Source: Streptomyces sp. DT2A-34 (GTDB lineage: Bacteria; Actinomycetota; Actinomycetes; Streptomycetales; Streptomycetaceae). From it: DNA of 64,000 bases. Position numbers and translations under genes: made by a program. Numbering within the stretch: position 1 is the stretch's first letter; each line of letters starts with the position of its first letter. Below the pieces are notes generated by a model. That model was not told where the DNA came from. It was given only the letters and a program-made list of their open reading frames with translations, and did no database searches. The DNA lies in the NCBI RefSeq assembly GCF_030499515.1, contig NZ_JASTWJ010000001.1, positions 8,164,001 through 8,228,000 of the forward strand, in the 5' to 3' direction. Of this stretch, positions 7,543-17,374 are shown piece by piece.

Positions 7543-8148
7543 CTAGGCGGACATCAGCAGCCGCCGTTCGCGCCGCGACGCCGCCAGCGCTTCGGGCGTG
7601 AGAACCGGACGCGGCACCACGATTCCGCAGTCCGTGCAGACCGGACCCGACGACGGTTCATGGGCCAGGTCGTACTTCCAGATCAGCCGCTCCCCGCCGC
7701 ACACCGGGCACTCCGAGCCCGGTTCCCGCTCCAGCGCGGAGATCAGCCGGCGCAGCACCACGGCCAGCGGTTCCTGCGGGTGGACCTCGGGGTCGTCGCA
7801 CCAGGCGACCCCGAAACCGCCCCAGGTCAGCCGGTGCCAGTCGTCCACGGTGCCCGGCCTGCGCAGCCCGTCGTGCTTCTCCTTCTTGCGCCGCTCGGCG
7901 AACTCGACCTCATAGGCGAGCCAGACCGAACGCGCTTCCTCCAGTTCGTCCAACGCGGCCACGAGCCGCGCCGGATCGGGGGACCGGTCCTCCGGACCGA
8001 ACCCTGCCCGGGAGCACAAGTGGTCCCAGGTCGCCCTGTGCCCGTAAGGGGCGAACCGCTCAAGGCACTTACGCAGCGAGTAGCGCCGCAGCGCCAGATC
8101 GCACCGCGGGTCTCGCACCTGTCTCGCCAGACTCCGGAAACCGGCCAT
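7543..8148 (-). CDS. Hypothetical protein with C-terminal zinc ribbon
   Basis: The 201-residue product starts at an ATG preceded by GGAGGTG. I do not recognise the family. Its N-terminal two thirds are helical and charged (LDELEEARSVWLAYEVEFAE). The C-terminal part has two paired cysteine motifs, CPVCGGERL (about residues 144-152) and CTDCGIVV (about 169-176), spaced as in a treble-clef or ribbon zinc site. A small Zn-binding cytoplasmic protein is the most that can be said. Confidence 0.7.
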   Translation of the reverse strand: MAGFRSLARQVRDPRCDLALRRYSLRKCLERFAPYGHRATWDHLCSRAGFGPEDRSPDPARLVAALDELEEARSVWLAYEVEFAERRKKEKHDGLRRPGTVDDWHRLTWGGFGVAWCDDPEVHPQEPLAVVLRRLISALEREPGSECPVCGGERLIWKYDLAHEPSSGPVCTDCGIVVPRPVLTPEALAASRRERRLLMSA

Positions 8149-8378
8149 CGCCCTGCACCTCCGTCACACCTGCACCTGTACTTCGGTCACTTCGGCGTCG
8201 CCGCACGGACTTCGCGCGACGTTGACGAATAGACGTATCGACAAGCGATTCGGCTCCATTCGTTTTCCGATGACCTCCATAGCGAGCCCTGGTGACTCCA
8301 AAAAGTGACGCATGTTCATCTTCAATCCCGGGGATACCGCCGGTAACATCCGGCCCACCCTCGTCGGTAGGAGCTGCC

Positions 8379-11174
8379 ATGCCACGGCGTACCCCACGTA
8401 ACGCCCCAGACAGAGTGAGAACTCCCGACCGATTCCCCGGGTTCCTGAAGACGGCATCCATATGCGCCCTGATTGCCGGTCTTTTGTCGCCACTTTCCCA
8501 AGCCGCCACCGCGCCCGAGGCGGCGGCGGCCGAGGCCACGGCCGTCGACCACTGCGGGAACCAGTGCTCCGACATCCTGCCGCCGGGCCAGAACGGCAAC
8601 GCCACCCTCGCCCAGATCCTCGCCAACCAGGCCTTCGGCACCCTGCCGGACCACGCCTCGGACCAGCTGGGCCCCTACGCCAACCTGGCCAAGGGCTACT
8701 CCGGCCTCACCAACGCGACGATCAACAACTTCTTCAACGACGCCTCGTTCGGCGTTCCGTCCGATCAAGTCGCCTCCACCGTCAAACCCGCCGGGCGCGG
8801 TGACGTGACGATCGTCCGAGACAAGAAGACGGGCGTACCGCACATCACCGGTACCACCAGATACGGCACGGAGTTCGGCGCCGGCTATGCGGCCGCCCAG
8901 GACCGGCTGTGGCTGATGGACGTCTTCCGGCACGTCGGACGCGGCCAGTTGACCTCGTTCGCCGGCGGCGCGGCTTCCAACCAGGGCCTTGAGCAGGAGT
9001 TCTACCGTCACGCGCCGTACACCGAGGCCGATCTGCAGGCCCAGATCGACAACGCCGTCGCCGCGGCCGGCGACCGGGGCAAGCAGGCCCTCGCCGACGT
9101 GAACGCCTACGTCGACGGCATCAACTCCTACATCGACGCCTCCGACAGCGGCCGTTACTTCCCCGGCGAGTACGTCCTGACCGGCCACAAGGACTCGGTC
9201 ACCAACGCCGGCACGATCGAGCACTTCAAACCCACCGACCTGGTCGCACTGGCGTCCGTGATCGGCGCCCTGTTCGGCTCCGGAGGCGGCGGCGAGGTCA
9301 ACAACGCCCTCTCCCTGCTGGCCGCCCAGGAGAAGTACGGCGTGGCCGAGGGCACCAAGCTCTGGGAGTCGTTCCGCGAACGCAACGACCCCGAGGCGGT
9401 CGTCACCGTCCACGACAAGAGCTTCCCGTATGCCACCAAGCCCGACGACCCGCAGGGCGAGGCCCTGCCCGACGCCGGCTCGGTGACCGAGGAGCAGCTC
9501 GTCCACGACCGTACGGGCAGCGCGGCCGGCTCCGCCGCGACGACCGCCTCCACCACGGCGGCCCGGACCGCCATGACCTCGGCCAAGCGGGGCATGTCCA
9601 ACGCCCTCGTGGTGAGCGGCGAGCACACCGCGAGCGGCCACCCGGTCGCCGTCTTCGGCCCGCAGACCGGCTACTTCGCGCCCCAGCTGCTGCTGCTCCA
9701 GGAGATCCAGGGCCCGGGCATCAGCGCCCGCGGCGCCTCTTTCGCCGGCCTGAGCATGTACGTCGAACTCGGCCGCGGCCAGGACTACTCGTGGAGCGCG
9801 ACGACCTCCGGCCAGGACATCATCGACACCTACGCCGTCGAGCTGTGCCAGGACGACTACCACTACCTGTACCGCGGCACCTGCACGGCGATGGAGAAGG
9901 TCGAGCAGAAGAACGCCTGGAAGCCGACGACCGCCGACGGGACCGCCGCGGGGTCGTACACGATGCGGGTCTGGCGCACGGAGTACGGACCCGTCACGCA
10001 CCGCGCGACCGTCGGCGGCAAGAAGGTCGCCTACACCACCCTGCGCTCGTCCTTCATGCACGAGGCCGACTCGATCATCGGCTTCCAGATGCTGAACGAC
10101 CCCGACTACGTGAAGGGCCCGGAGGACTTCCAGGAGGCGGTGCAGCACATCAACTACACCTTCAACTGGTTCTACGCCGACTCCGAGCACACCGCCTACT
10201 ACAACAGCGGCGACAACCCGGTCCGGGCGACCGGCGTCGACGCGGAGTTCCCGGTGTGGGCGCAGTCGGCGTACGAGTGGCGGGGCTGGGACCCGGCGAC
10301 GAACACGGCCCAGTACACCCCGCCGTCGGCCCACCCCAACTCCCTCGACCAGGACTACTACATCTCCTGGAACAACAAGCAGGCCAAGGACTACACGACC
10401 GCTCCCTGGGGCGACGGCTCGGTCCACCGCGGCAACCTGCTGGAGGACCGGGTGAAGAAGCTGGTCGCCGCGGGCGGCGTGACCCGGGCCTCGCTGGTGA
10501 AGGCCATGGCGGATGCGGGTCTGGCCGACCTCCGCGCCGAGGGCGTGCTCCCGGATCTGCTCAAGGTCGTGGGCAGCTCCACGGTGACCGACTCCACGGC
10601 CGCGGCGGCGGTGAGCAAGCTCCAGGCGTGGATCTCGGCGGGCGCCAAGCGCACCGAGACGTCGGCCGGCTCGAAGACGTACGCCCACGCCGACGCGATC
10701 CGCATCCTGGACGCGTGGTGGCCGCTGCTGGTGAAGGCCGAGTTCGAACCGGGCCTCGGCAGCGAGCTGTACGCCGCCATGACCAACAACCTGCCCATCG
10801 ACGAGTCCCCGTCCGCCGCACACGGCCCGACCGGCTCGCACGCCGGCAGCTCCTTCCAGTACGGCTGGTGGAGCTATGTCGACAAGGACATCCGGGCCGT
10901 GCTCGGTGAGTCGGTGCAGGGCCCGCTCGACCGGAAGTACTGCGGCGGCGGCAGCCTCAGCGCCTGCCGGGACATCCTGATCAGCACCCTGAAGGAGGCG
11001 GCCGACAAGACCGCGGCCCAGGTCTACCCCGGCGACGACCAGTGCTCGGCGGGCGACCAGTGGTGCGCCGACTCGATCGTCCAGCGCACCCTGGGCGGCA
11101 TCAAACACTCCAAGATCAGCTGGCAGAACCGGCCGACGTATCAGCAGGTCGTGGAGTTCACGTCACACAGGTGA
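8379..11174 (+). CDS. Secreted penicillin acylase-family Ntn hydrolase
   Basis: Starting at the ATG at 8379 with GGTAGGAG upstream, the 931-residue precursor has an N-terminal signal region (SICALIAGLLSPLSQAA, about residues 28-44) and the order of the penicillin/acyl-homoserine lactone acylases: alpha chain, spacer, beta chain. The beta chain would begin at Ser407 in RGMSNALVVSGEHT, the autocatalytic nucleophile. The alpha chain shows GYAAAQDRLWLMDVFRHVGRG, and further family blocks (RTEYGPVTHR, YTFNWFYAD) follow. It should hydrolyse an amide outside the cell: candidates are beta-lactam side chains, acyl-homoserine lactones or lipopeptide acyl tails. The exact substrate cannot be read. Confidence 0.92.
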   Translation: MPRRTPRNAPDRVRTPDRFPGFLKTASICALIAGLLSPLSQAATAPEAAAAEATAVDHCGNQCSDILPPGQNGNATLAQILANQAFGTLPDHASDQLGPYANLAKGYSGLTNATINNFFNDASFGVPSDQVASTVKPAGRGDVTIVRDKKTGVPHITGTTRYGTEFGAGYAAAQDRLWLMDVFRHVGRGQLTSFAGGAASNQGLEQEFYRHAPYTEADLQAQIDNAVAAAGDRGKQALADVNAYVDGINSYIDASDSGRYFPGEYVLTGHKDSVTNAGTIEHFKPTDLVALASVIGALFGSGGGGEVNNALSLLAAQEKYGVAEGTKLWESFRERNDPEAVVTVHDKSFPYATKPDDPQGEALPDAGSVTEEQLVHDRTGSAAGSAATTASTTAARTAMTSAKRGMSNALVVSGEHTASGHPVAVFGPQTGYFAPQLLLLQEIQGPGISARGASFAGLSMYVELGRGQDYSWSATTSGQDIIDTYAVELCQDDYHYLYRGTCTAMEKVEQKNAWKPTTADGTAAGSYTMRVWRTEYGPVTHRATVGGKKVAYTTLRSSFMHEADSIIGFQMLNDPDYVKGPEDFQEAVQHINYTFNWFYADSEHTAYYNSGDNPVRATGVDAEFPVWAQSAYEWRGWDPATNTAQYTPPSAHPNSLDQDYYISWNNKQAKDYTTAPWGDGSVHRGNLLEDRVKKLVAAGGVTRASLVKAMADAGLADLRAEGVLPDLLKVVGSSTVTDSTAAAAVSKLQAWISAGAKRTETSAGSKTYAHADAIRILDAWWPLLVKAEFEPGLGSELYAAMTNNLPIDESPSAAHGPTGSHAGSSFQYGWWSYVDKDIRAVLGESVQGPLDRKYCGGGSLSACRDILISTLKEAADKTAAQVYPGDDQCSAGDQWCADSIVQRTLGGIKHSKISWQNRPTYQQVVEFTSHR

Positions 11175-11177
11175 CGA

Positions 11178-12524
11178 TCAGTGGTCGGCGGCGGGCCGGT
11201 CGATGCGGCCCGCCGCCACCACCACCTGCGCAAGCTCCCGGTGCACGATGTCGCTGTGCGCTCCCGCCGGCGGTCCGCCACGTCTGACCACGGACGCCGC
11301 GTCGATGTTCACGCAGCCCGCAGCGGGGAGCTCCGCCTTCAGCGCGTCGGCCAGCTTCGACGACCGCGTCCCCGGCACCGCCTGCACCCCGTCGTGCCCC
11401 ATCGCACCCCACTTGTTCCCCAGCGTCCGGCCGATGTCCAACGCCGCGATCCCCCGCGCGTCCCCTGCCATGCGGGAGGCCAGCGGATACATCGTGGACA
11501 GGGCCGAGTCGTGCCGCGAGTAGCAGCAGACCAGCGGTCCGTCGATACGGTTGTGCTGGCCCTCCAACACCCCACCCGCCCGCGCGTCGTGCGGCAGCCG
11601 GGACGCGAACGCGTAGTGCGAGAAGGCACCTTGGAGCAGCGTCACGGACTTCACCGACCGCACGCCCTTCGGTAGCCCGCGCAGCGCGAACGACACCAGC
11701 CGCGCGCCGAAGCTGTGCCCGACGAGATGCACCCGCACCTCGGGCGAACGTGCCGCCAGCTGCCCGATCACCCGGCCGAGCCCGCGCTCACCGACCGTGC
11801 CCGCCCGCCGCTTCATGGCGTAGTACGTCGCCTGCCGCAGCAACTCGTGTGCTCCCTCCCACGGATTCGGCAACGAGAAGGCGGCCGCACCGTCCGGCGC
11901 TCCGTCCGGCGCCTCCAGATGCGTCAGCGCCTGCGCGAACTCCTCGCACACGGCGGCGGTGGACACCGAGAACATGTCCGGCGAGCTCTGCGGCACCCCC
12001 TCCGCCAGCGTGTCCGCCGCGAACAGCACCTGCGGCCCCGGCGGCACGACGTCCACCAGGATCCGCACCAGCCGCCCGAACTCCTCCAACTCGGCTTCCT
12101 CACGAGGCTGTTGGTCGAGCATCCGGGCGATCTGGTCGATCACGGTCGCCCGCCCCGGGAACGTCTCCAGCAGCGCGTGCCGCGTGTCCTTGTCGAGCAC
12201 CGGGCGGCGAGGCATCTCCGCCGCCACGGCCCGCGGAAAGTCCGGGATCGGCTCGTCCGAGAACCGCATCGACGGCCAGACCACACCCACGTACCCGATC
12301 TTCGCCGCCGGGGCGAGCCGCGGGATCGGCGCGAAGAAGCGGCCGTAGAGCCGGGTCGCCCCCGAGCGGTCGTTGTTCCAGCCGTGCGCGAAGACGATCA
12401 GATCACGGACGTGGTGCCGCGCCACCCCGGCCAGCAGCCGGTCCCGCTTGCCTGCGTCCGGATCCCCGTCCGCGTCGAAGGTCAGCTCCCAGTAGGGATT
12501 CACGCTCATCGCCGGATTCGCCAT
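11178..12524 (-). CDS. Alpha/beta-hydrolase fold protein, cytoplasmic
   Basis: The ATG at 12524 (MANPAMSVNPYW) follows GAGGGGA and gives 448 residues. An oxyanion-type strand (DLIVFAHGWNNDRSGATRLY, about residues 38-57) precedes a nucleophile elbow HLVGHSFGARL with Ser near residue 247, both typical of lipase/esterase-like hydrolases. A late His (GHDGVQAVPG) could complete the triad. No signal peptide is visible. The 3' end is only 3 bp from the convergent acylase gene. Natural substrate unknown. Confidence 0.78.
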   Translation of the reverse strand: MANPAMSVNPYWELTFDADGDPDAGKRDRLLAGVARHHVRDLIVFAHGWNNDRSGATRLYGRFFAPIPRLAPAAKIGYVGVVWPSMRFSDEPIPDFPRAVAAEMPRRPVLDKDTRHALLETFPGRATVIDQIARMLDQQPREEAELEEFGRLVRILVDVVPPGPQVLFAADTLAEGVPQSSPDMFSVSTAAVCEEFAQALTHLEAPDGAPDGAAAFSLPNPWEGAHELLRQATYYAMKRRAGTVGERGLGRVIGQLAARSPEVRVHLVGHSFGARLVSFALRGLPKGVRSVKSVTLLQGAFSHYAFASRLPHDARAGGVLEGQHNRIDGPLVCCYSRHDSALSTMYPLASRMAGDARGIAALDIGRTLGNKWGAMGHDGVQAVPGTRSSKLADALKAELPAAGCVNIDAASVVRRGGPPAGAHSDIVHRELAQVVVAAGRIDRPAADH

Positions 12525-12631
12525 CACAGGTCCCCTCGTCCCCCGTAGTGGTGCGACACGGGCGCATCGTCCTGCTACCGGGCGCGAATGGCCATACGTC
12601 GTCACTCGTCCGGGGCACATAAGTGGGGCGC

Positions 12632-13870
12632 TCATTTGTACAGCAGGTACTCCCCGCGCATCCGCCGGAACGCCGCGAGCTCCTGCTGCCAGCCCGCCAC
12701 CACCTCGTCGGCGCTCGCGCCCGCGTCGATCATCGTGCGTACCCGTGTGGAACCGGTGAGCTTGTCGATCCAGTTGTCGGGGCGCCAACCGAAGCCGCCC
12801 CAGGCCTTCTTGGCGGTCACGAGCAGGGCGATCCCGGTGCGGACGGGGTCGTACGCGGCCCGGTCGTGCACATGGATCTGCACGCCGCCGATGGTCTTGC
12901 CCTGGAACTTCGAGAACGTGGGCGCGAAGTACGCCTCCCTGAAGTGCGCGCCGGGCAGGTCGAGTTCGCTCACGGCGGCCGCCCAGCGTCCGTCGATGCC
13001 CTCCGCGCCGAGCAGTTCGAACGGCCGTGTCGTCCCGCGGCCCTCCGACAGGTTCGTGCCCTCGAAGAGGCAGGTCCCCGAGTACACCAGCGCGGTGTCC
13101 GGGGTGGGCATGTTCGGGCTCGGCGGCACCCAGGGCAGGCCCCAGGCGTCGTAGAACTCTGACCGCCGCCAGCCCGTCATCCGTACGGCCTCCAGCGGCA
13201 CCGGCGTGGTCAGGAACTCCCCGTTGAACAGCCGCGCCAGCTCCGCGACCGTCATACCGTGCGCCTGGGAGATGGGCTGGCGGCCGACGAAGGTGGCGAA
13301 CTCCTTGTGCAGCACCGGGCCTTGGGCCGCTCGCCCGGTCACCGGGTTCGGGCGGTCGAGCACGACGAAGCGTTTGCCGGCGAGCTGGGCCGCCTCCATG
13401 CAGTCGTAGAGCGTCCAGATGTACGTGTAGAAGCGGGCGCCCACGTCCTGGATGTCGAAGACGATCGTGTCCACGCCGGACGCGGTGAAGATGTCGGCGA
13501 GGGGGCGGCCGCTCTTGAGGTACGTGTCGTAGACCGGGAGGCCGGTCGCGGGGTCGTCGTAGCGGCCCTCGGAGCCGCCTGCCTGGGCGGTGCCGCGGAA
13601 GCCGTGTTCGGGGCCGAAGACGGCCCCCAGGTTCACCCTGTCGTCGGCGTGCATGACGTCTACGATGTGGCGGGCGTCGCGGGTTACGCCCGTGGGGTTG
13701 GTGACGATGCCGACGCGCTGGCCGCTGAGCTGGGCGTAGGCGTCGGCGGTGAGGTTCTCGAAGCCTGTGCGTACGTGCCTGCGGCGCTCGGCACCGGAGG
13801 CCTCGGAGGCCGTCGTGAGTGAAGCTGCTGCCGTTGTCGCTGCGAGTAGGGCTCGTCTGGATAGGCGCAT
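12632..13870 (-). CDS. Exo-beta-N-acetylmuramidase NamZ-like (DUF1343)
   Basis: The 412-residue product begins with a twin-arginine-like signal (MRLSRRALLAATTAAASLTT) and continues as a full DUF1343 protein: VGIVTNPTGVTRDARHIVDV, GPEHGFRGTAQAG, DIQDVGARFYTYIWTLYDCM, LDRPNPVTG, SPNMPTPDTALVYSGTCLFE and EGRGTTRPFE. The family founder, B. subtilis NamZ (YbbC), removes terminal MurNAc from peptidoglycan fragments (GH171). Export fits a role in cell-wall turnover or recycling. The ATG at 13870 lacks a clear ribosome binding site, so translation may be leaderless or start elsewhere. Confidence 0.88.
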   Translation of the reverse strand: MRLSRRALLAATTAAASLTTASEASGAERRRHVRTGFENLTADAYAQLSGQRVGIVTNPTGVTRDARHIVDVMHADDRVNLGAVFGPEHGFRGTAQAGGSEGRYDDPATGLPVYDTYLKSGRPLADIFTASGVDTIVFDIQDVGARFYTYIWTLYDCMEAAQLAGKRFVVLDRPNPVTGRAAQGPVLHKEFATFVGRQPISQAHGMTVAELARLFNGEFLTTPVPLEAVRMTGWRRSEFYDAWGLPWVPPSPNMPTPDTALVYSGTCLFEGTNLSEGRGTTRPFELLGAEGIDGRWAAAVSELDLPGAHFREAYFAPTFSKFQGKTIGGVQIHVHDRAAYDPVRTGIALLVTAKKAWGGFGWRPDNWIDKLTGSTRVRTMIDAGASADEVVAGWQQELAAFRRMRGEYLLYK

Positions 13871-13978
13871 GGGGGGCACGGTATTGCTCCCGCAGGTTGT
13901 GGGGAAGGTGCCGGTGGTGTGGCTCGTCGCGTAATTATCCGCGTCCCCGAGGGCGTCGCAGTGCCTCTTCCTTGTGAC

Positions 13979-13996
13979 ATACCGACCGGTTAGTCT
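13979..13996. promoter_or_regulatory. Degenerate TetR-type operator before SDR operon
   Basis: ATACCGAC-CG-GTTAGTCT keeps one complete half-site (ATACCGAC) of the better palindrome at 19659-19676. It lies 37 bp upstream of the SDR start, consistent with control by the TetR gene that ends this operon. Confidence 0.5.
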
Positions 13997-14032
13997 GTCC
14001 CCCCGCAGGAGAGCCGCAGTCGAAGGAGACCG

Positions 14033-14806
14033 ATGGTGGAAGCCGTTCAGGGTGCCGGAGTCGTCGTTACCGGGGCTGGGGGTGGCATCGGCGCGGCCCT
14101 TGCCCGTCGCTTCGCCGCCGAGGGAGCTCGCGTCGTCGTCAACGATCTGGATGCCGGGAAGGCCCAGGCGGTCGCCGACGAGATCGGAGGCGTCGCGGTG
14201 CCGGGCGATGCCTCCGCGATCGTCTCCGAGGCCCGCGAGGCGCTCGACGGCACCGTCGACGTCTACTGCGCCAACGCCGGTGTCGCCTTCGAAGGCGAGG
14301 GCCCGGGTCAGCCTCTCGACGAGAAGGCCTGGACGGTGTCCTGGGACGTCAATGTCATGGCACACGTGCGTGCCGCCAACGAACTGCTCCCCAACTGGCT
14401 GGAGCGGGGCAGCGGCCGCTTCGTCTCCACCGTCTCCGCCGCCGGACTGCTCACCATGATCGGCGCCGCGCCCTACGCCGTCACCAAGCACGGTGCCTAT
14501 GCCTTCGCCGAGTACCTGTCGCTGACGTACCGGCACCGTGGCCTGAAGGTGCACGCCATCTGCCCCCAGGGCGTGCGCACCGACATGCTCGCCGCCACCG
14601 GCAGCGCGGGCGACCTGGTGCTCCACCCGACCGCCATCGAGCCGGACGACGTCGCGGACGCCCTGTTCAAGGGCATGGCGGAGGATCGCTTCCTGATCCT
14701 GCCGCACCCCGAGGTCGCCGGATACTACGAGGCGCGGGCCGCCACGCCCGACCGCTGGCTGGCCGGCATGAACCACATCCAGCAGAAGTGGGAGGAGGCC
14801 AGGTGA
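14033..14806 (+). CDS. Short-chain dehydrogenase/reductase
   Basis: A 257-residue classical SDR. The Rossmann motif TGAGGGIG is at residues 13-20, NAG of the beta-4 strand near 80, the active-site Ser in STVSAAG near 130-136 and YAVTK near 144-148. It follows a GAAGGAG ribosome binding site and overlaps the next gene by 4 bp (GTGA), so the two are co-translated. In this fatty-acid module it probably oxidises or reduces a hydroxy/keto intermediate; the cofactor and substrate are not determined. Confidence 0.92.
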   Translation: MVEAVQGAGVVVTGAGGGIGAALARRFAAEGARVVVNDLDAGKAQAVADEIGGVAVPGDASAIVSEAREALDGTVDVYCANAGVAFEGEGPGQPLDEKAWTVSWDVNVMAHVRAANELLPNWLERGSGRFVSTVSAAGLLTMIGAAPYAVTKHGAYAFAEYLSLTYRHRGLKVHAICPQGVRTDMLAATGSAGDLVLHPTAIEPDDVADALFKGMAEDRFLILPHPEVAGYYEARAATPDRWLAGMNHIQQKWEEAR

Positions 14807-16467
14807 CCCAGTCCCGTTACGCGGCCAAGCCCTGGCTGGCCCTGCTCGGCGACGCCCAGCGCGCCCCGATCGACCCGGCCGACACCCTCGTGCACGCCCT
14901 GCGCCGGGTGGTCGCCGAGACCCCGGAGCGCACCTTCCTCGCCTACTTCGACGGCCGGCTGACCTACCGCGAGGTCGACGAGCTCAGCGACTCCGTCGCC
15001 GGGCACCTCGCCGCTCGCGGCCTGGAGCGCGGCGACCGGGTGGCGATCCTGCTGCAGAACTCCCCGCACTTCGTGCTCGCGCTGCTCGGCGCCTGGAAGG
15101 CGGGGGCGATCGTGGTGCCCGTCAACCCGATGTACAAGGCGGGGGAGGTCGGCCACGTCCTGCGGGACGGTGACGTGGCCGCGCTGATCTGTTCCGACCG
15201 GGCCTGGGAGTCGTATCTGCGCGAGACGGCGGCCGGGTCGCCGGTGCGGATCGCACTCACCGGCTGTGAGTTGGATTTCCAGACTCGCGACGACGCGCGC
15301 GTGCTGAGCTTCGAACGGCTGCCGCAGGCCGACGACGCCGAGGACCTCGCGGTCGTCGCACGCGCCGGGCACAAGGCGCCGGAGGGCCGTGACCTCGGTC
15401 CGTCCGACCTCGCGCTGATCAGCTACACGTCGGGCACCAGCGGCACCCCCAAGGGCGCCACCAACACGCACGGCAACATCATGTACAACGCCGAGCGGCA
15501 GCGGACCGGACTGGAACTGCCCGAGGCGCCCGTCTACTTCGCACTCGCGCCCCTGTTCCACATCACCGGGATGGTCTGCCAGCTCGGCGCCTGTCTCGAC
15601 AGCGCGGGCACCCTCGTGCTGGCGTACCGCTTCGAGGCGGGTGTCGTGCTCGACGCCTTCGCCGAGCACGGGCCGCACTACACCGTCGGCCCGTCGACCG
15701 CGTTCATGGCGCTGGCCGCCCACCCGGCGGTCACCCGGGACCACTTCGCCTCCTTCCGGATGATCTCCTCCGGCGGCGCCCCACTGCCGCCCGCCCTGGT
15801 GGAGAAGTTCCGGGCGGGCCTCGGGCCGTACATCCGCAACGGCTACGGCCTCACCGAGTGCACCGCCCCCTGCGCCTCCGTCCCGCCCGGCCGGGAGGCC
15901 CCCGTGGACCCGGTCTCCGGCACGCTCGCCGTGGGGCTGCCGGGGCCCGAGACGGTCGTACGCATCGTCGACGACGCCGGCCAAGAGGTCCCCTTCGGCG
16001 AACAGGGCGAGATCCTCGTACGCGGCCCGCAGGTCGTGCCCGGCTACTGGCAGCGCCCCGACGCCACCGCCGAGACCTTCCCGGACGGCGAGCTGCGCAC
16101 CGGCGACATCGGCTTCATGGACGCCGAGGGCTGGCTGTACGTCGTCGACCGCAAGAAGGACATGATCAACGCGTCCGGCTTCAAGGTGTGGCCGCGCGAG
16201 GTCGAGGACGTGCTCTACACCCACCCGGCGGTGCGCGAGGCGGCCGTCGTCGGGGTGCCCGACGGGTACCGCGGGGAGACCGTCAAGGCGTACATCAGCC
16301 TCCGTCCGGGTGCGGAAACGGACCCCGACGCACTCGCGGCGTACTGCAGGGAGAGACTGGCCGCCTACAAATATCCGCGGCAGGTGGAGATCCTGCCCGA
16401 CTTGCCCAAGACGGCAAGTGGGAAGATCCTCCGTCGGGAACTTCGTTCCCGCGCGAACGACGGCTAG
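14803..16467 (+). CDS. Acyl-CoA ligase (AMP-forming)
   Basis: The GTG at 14803 overlaps the stop of the SDR gene and follows GGGAGGAGG, giving 554 residues. The adenylation core motif is SYTSGTSGTPKGATNTHGN (about residues 207-225), followed by NGYGLTECTAP, a hinge region KKDMINASGFKVWPREVEDV and the C-terminal catalytic Lys in PKTASGKILRREL. These are the landmarks of the fatty-acid/aryl acyl-CoA synthetases. It activates a carboxylic acid with ATP and CoA, presumably supplying the acyl-CoA dehydrogenase encoded at 17375. Confidence 0.93.
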   Translation: MTQSRYAAKPWLALLGDAQRAPIDPADTLVHALRRVVAETPERTFLAYFDGRLTYREVDELSDSVAGHLAARGLERGDRVAILLQNSPHFVLALLGAWKAGAIVVPVNPMYKAGEVGHVLRDGDVAALICSDRAWESYLRETAAGSPVRIALTGCELDFQTRDDARVLSFERLPQADDAEDLAVVARAGHKAPEGRDLGPSDLALISYTSGTSGTPKGATNTHGNIMYNAERQRTGLELPEAPVYFALAPLFHITGMVCQLGACLDSAGTLVLAYRFEAGVVLDAFAEHGPHYTVGPSTAFMALAAHPAVTRDHFASFRMISSGGAPLPPALVEKFRAGLGPYIRNGYGLTECTAPCASVPPGREAPVDPVSGTLAVGLPGPETVVRIVDDAGQEVPFGEQGEILVRGPQVVPGYWQRPDATAETFPDGELRTGDIGFMDAEGWLYVVDRKKDMINASGFKVWPREVEDVLYTHPAVREAAVVGVPDGYRGETVKAYISLRPGAETDPDALAAYCRERLAAYKYPRQVEILPDLPKTASGKILRRELRSRANDG

Positions 16468-16522
16468 ACAGCAAGACTGCTGGGCAGCAGGCAGACATCT
16501 CGGAAAGGCAGGTGGCGGCACA

Positions 16523-17116
16523 GTGGCCAGGACGACGGACGGTGACGGTACGCCCGTCCCGCAGCGGCTGCTCGCCGCCGCCACCCGGCTCTTCGCCGAG
16601 CAGGGCTACGACCGCACCTCGGTGCAGGAGATCGTCGAGGCGGCCGGCGTCACCAAGGGGGCGCTGTACCACTACTTCGGCTCCAAGGACGACCTCCTGC
16701 ACGAGGTGTACGCGCGCGTGCTGCGCCTCCAGCAGGAGCGCCTGGACGCCTTCGCGCAGGCCGACGAGCCGGTGGAGAAGCGGCTGCGGGCCGCGGCGGC
16801 GGACGTCGTGGTGACGACCATCGACAACCTCGACGACGCGATGATCTTCTGGCGGTCCATGCACCACCTGAGCCCGGAGAAGAACAAGCAGGTGCGCGCC
16901 GAGCGCCGGCGCTACCACGAACGCTTCCGCGCGCTCGTCGAGGAGGGCCAGGAGACGGGCGTCTTCTCGAAGGCGACCCCCGCCGACCTGGTCGTCGACT
17001 ACCACTTCGGGTCCGTCCACCATCTGTCGACCTGGTACCGGCCCGACGGCCCGATGAGCCCCCAGGAGGTCGCCGACCACCTGGCGGACCTGCTGCTGCG
17101 GGCGCTGCGACCCTAG
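16523..17116 (+). CDS. TetR-family regulator of the acyl-CoA module
   Basis: The 197-residue product starts at a GTG (VARTTDGDG) with AGGCAGGTGG upstream. The helix-turn-helix is at about residues 15-60 (EIVEAAGVTKGALYHYFGSK). It sits 55 bp after the acyl-CoA ligase and is probably the last gene of that operon. Related palindromes in front of the SDR operon and of the divergent-side phosphotransferase gene make this protein the natural candidate repressor for both transcription units, with an acyl-CoA as likely inducer. Confidence 0.9.
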   Translation: MARTTDGDGTPVPQRLLAAATRLFAEQGYDRTSVQEIVEAAGVTKGALYHYFGSKDDLLHEVYARVLRLQQERLDAFAQADEPVEKRLRAAAADVVVTTIDNLDDAMIFWRSMHHLSPEKNKQVRAERRRYHERFRALVEEGQETGVFSKATPADLVVDYHFGSVHHLSTWYRPDGPMSPQEVADHLADLLLRALRP

Positions 17117-17220
17117 GCGACCGAGGCTTCTTCCGCCCCCGCCGCCCCTACCCTTCCCATCCCCAGGGGCTCCGCCCCTTCGACCCCGTTCCCAGGGGGC
17201 TCCGCCCCCTGGACCCCCGC

Positions 17221-17271
17221 TCCTCAAACGCCGGACGGGCTGAGTACGTCAGCCCCTCCGGCGTTTGAGGA
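17221..17271. terminator. Bidirectional terminator hairpin, Streptomyces type
   Basis: The arms 17221-17242 (TCCTCAAACGCCGGA...) and 17250-17271 (...CCGGCGTTTGAGGA) pair almost fully around a 7-base loop. Outer sequences (about 17140-17220 and 17280-17340, CCCCAGGGGCTCCGCCCC-like) are also mutually complementary, giving a large nested stem. This family of hairpins is common between convergent Streptomyces genes, which is the situation here. Confidence 0.8.
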
Positions 17272-17374
17272 CGAGGCCCGTTCAGGGCCGAAGCGGGGGT
17301 CCGGGGGCGGCAGCCCCCAGGGATGGGACGGGTAGGGGCGGCGGGGGCGAGAACCCCCCCCGCCGCCGACGGAG

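Noticed and set aside
8292..8378. An earlier start for the acylase gene at 8292
   Set aside because: The extra 29 residues would precede the signal peptide and lack a ribosome binding site, while the ATG at 8379 has GGTAGGAG.
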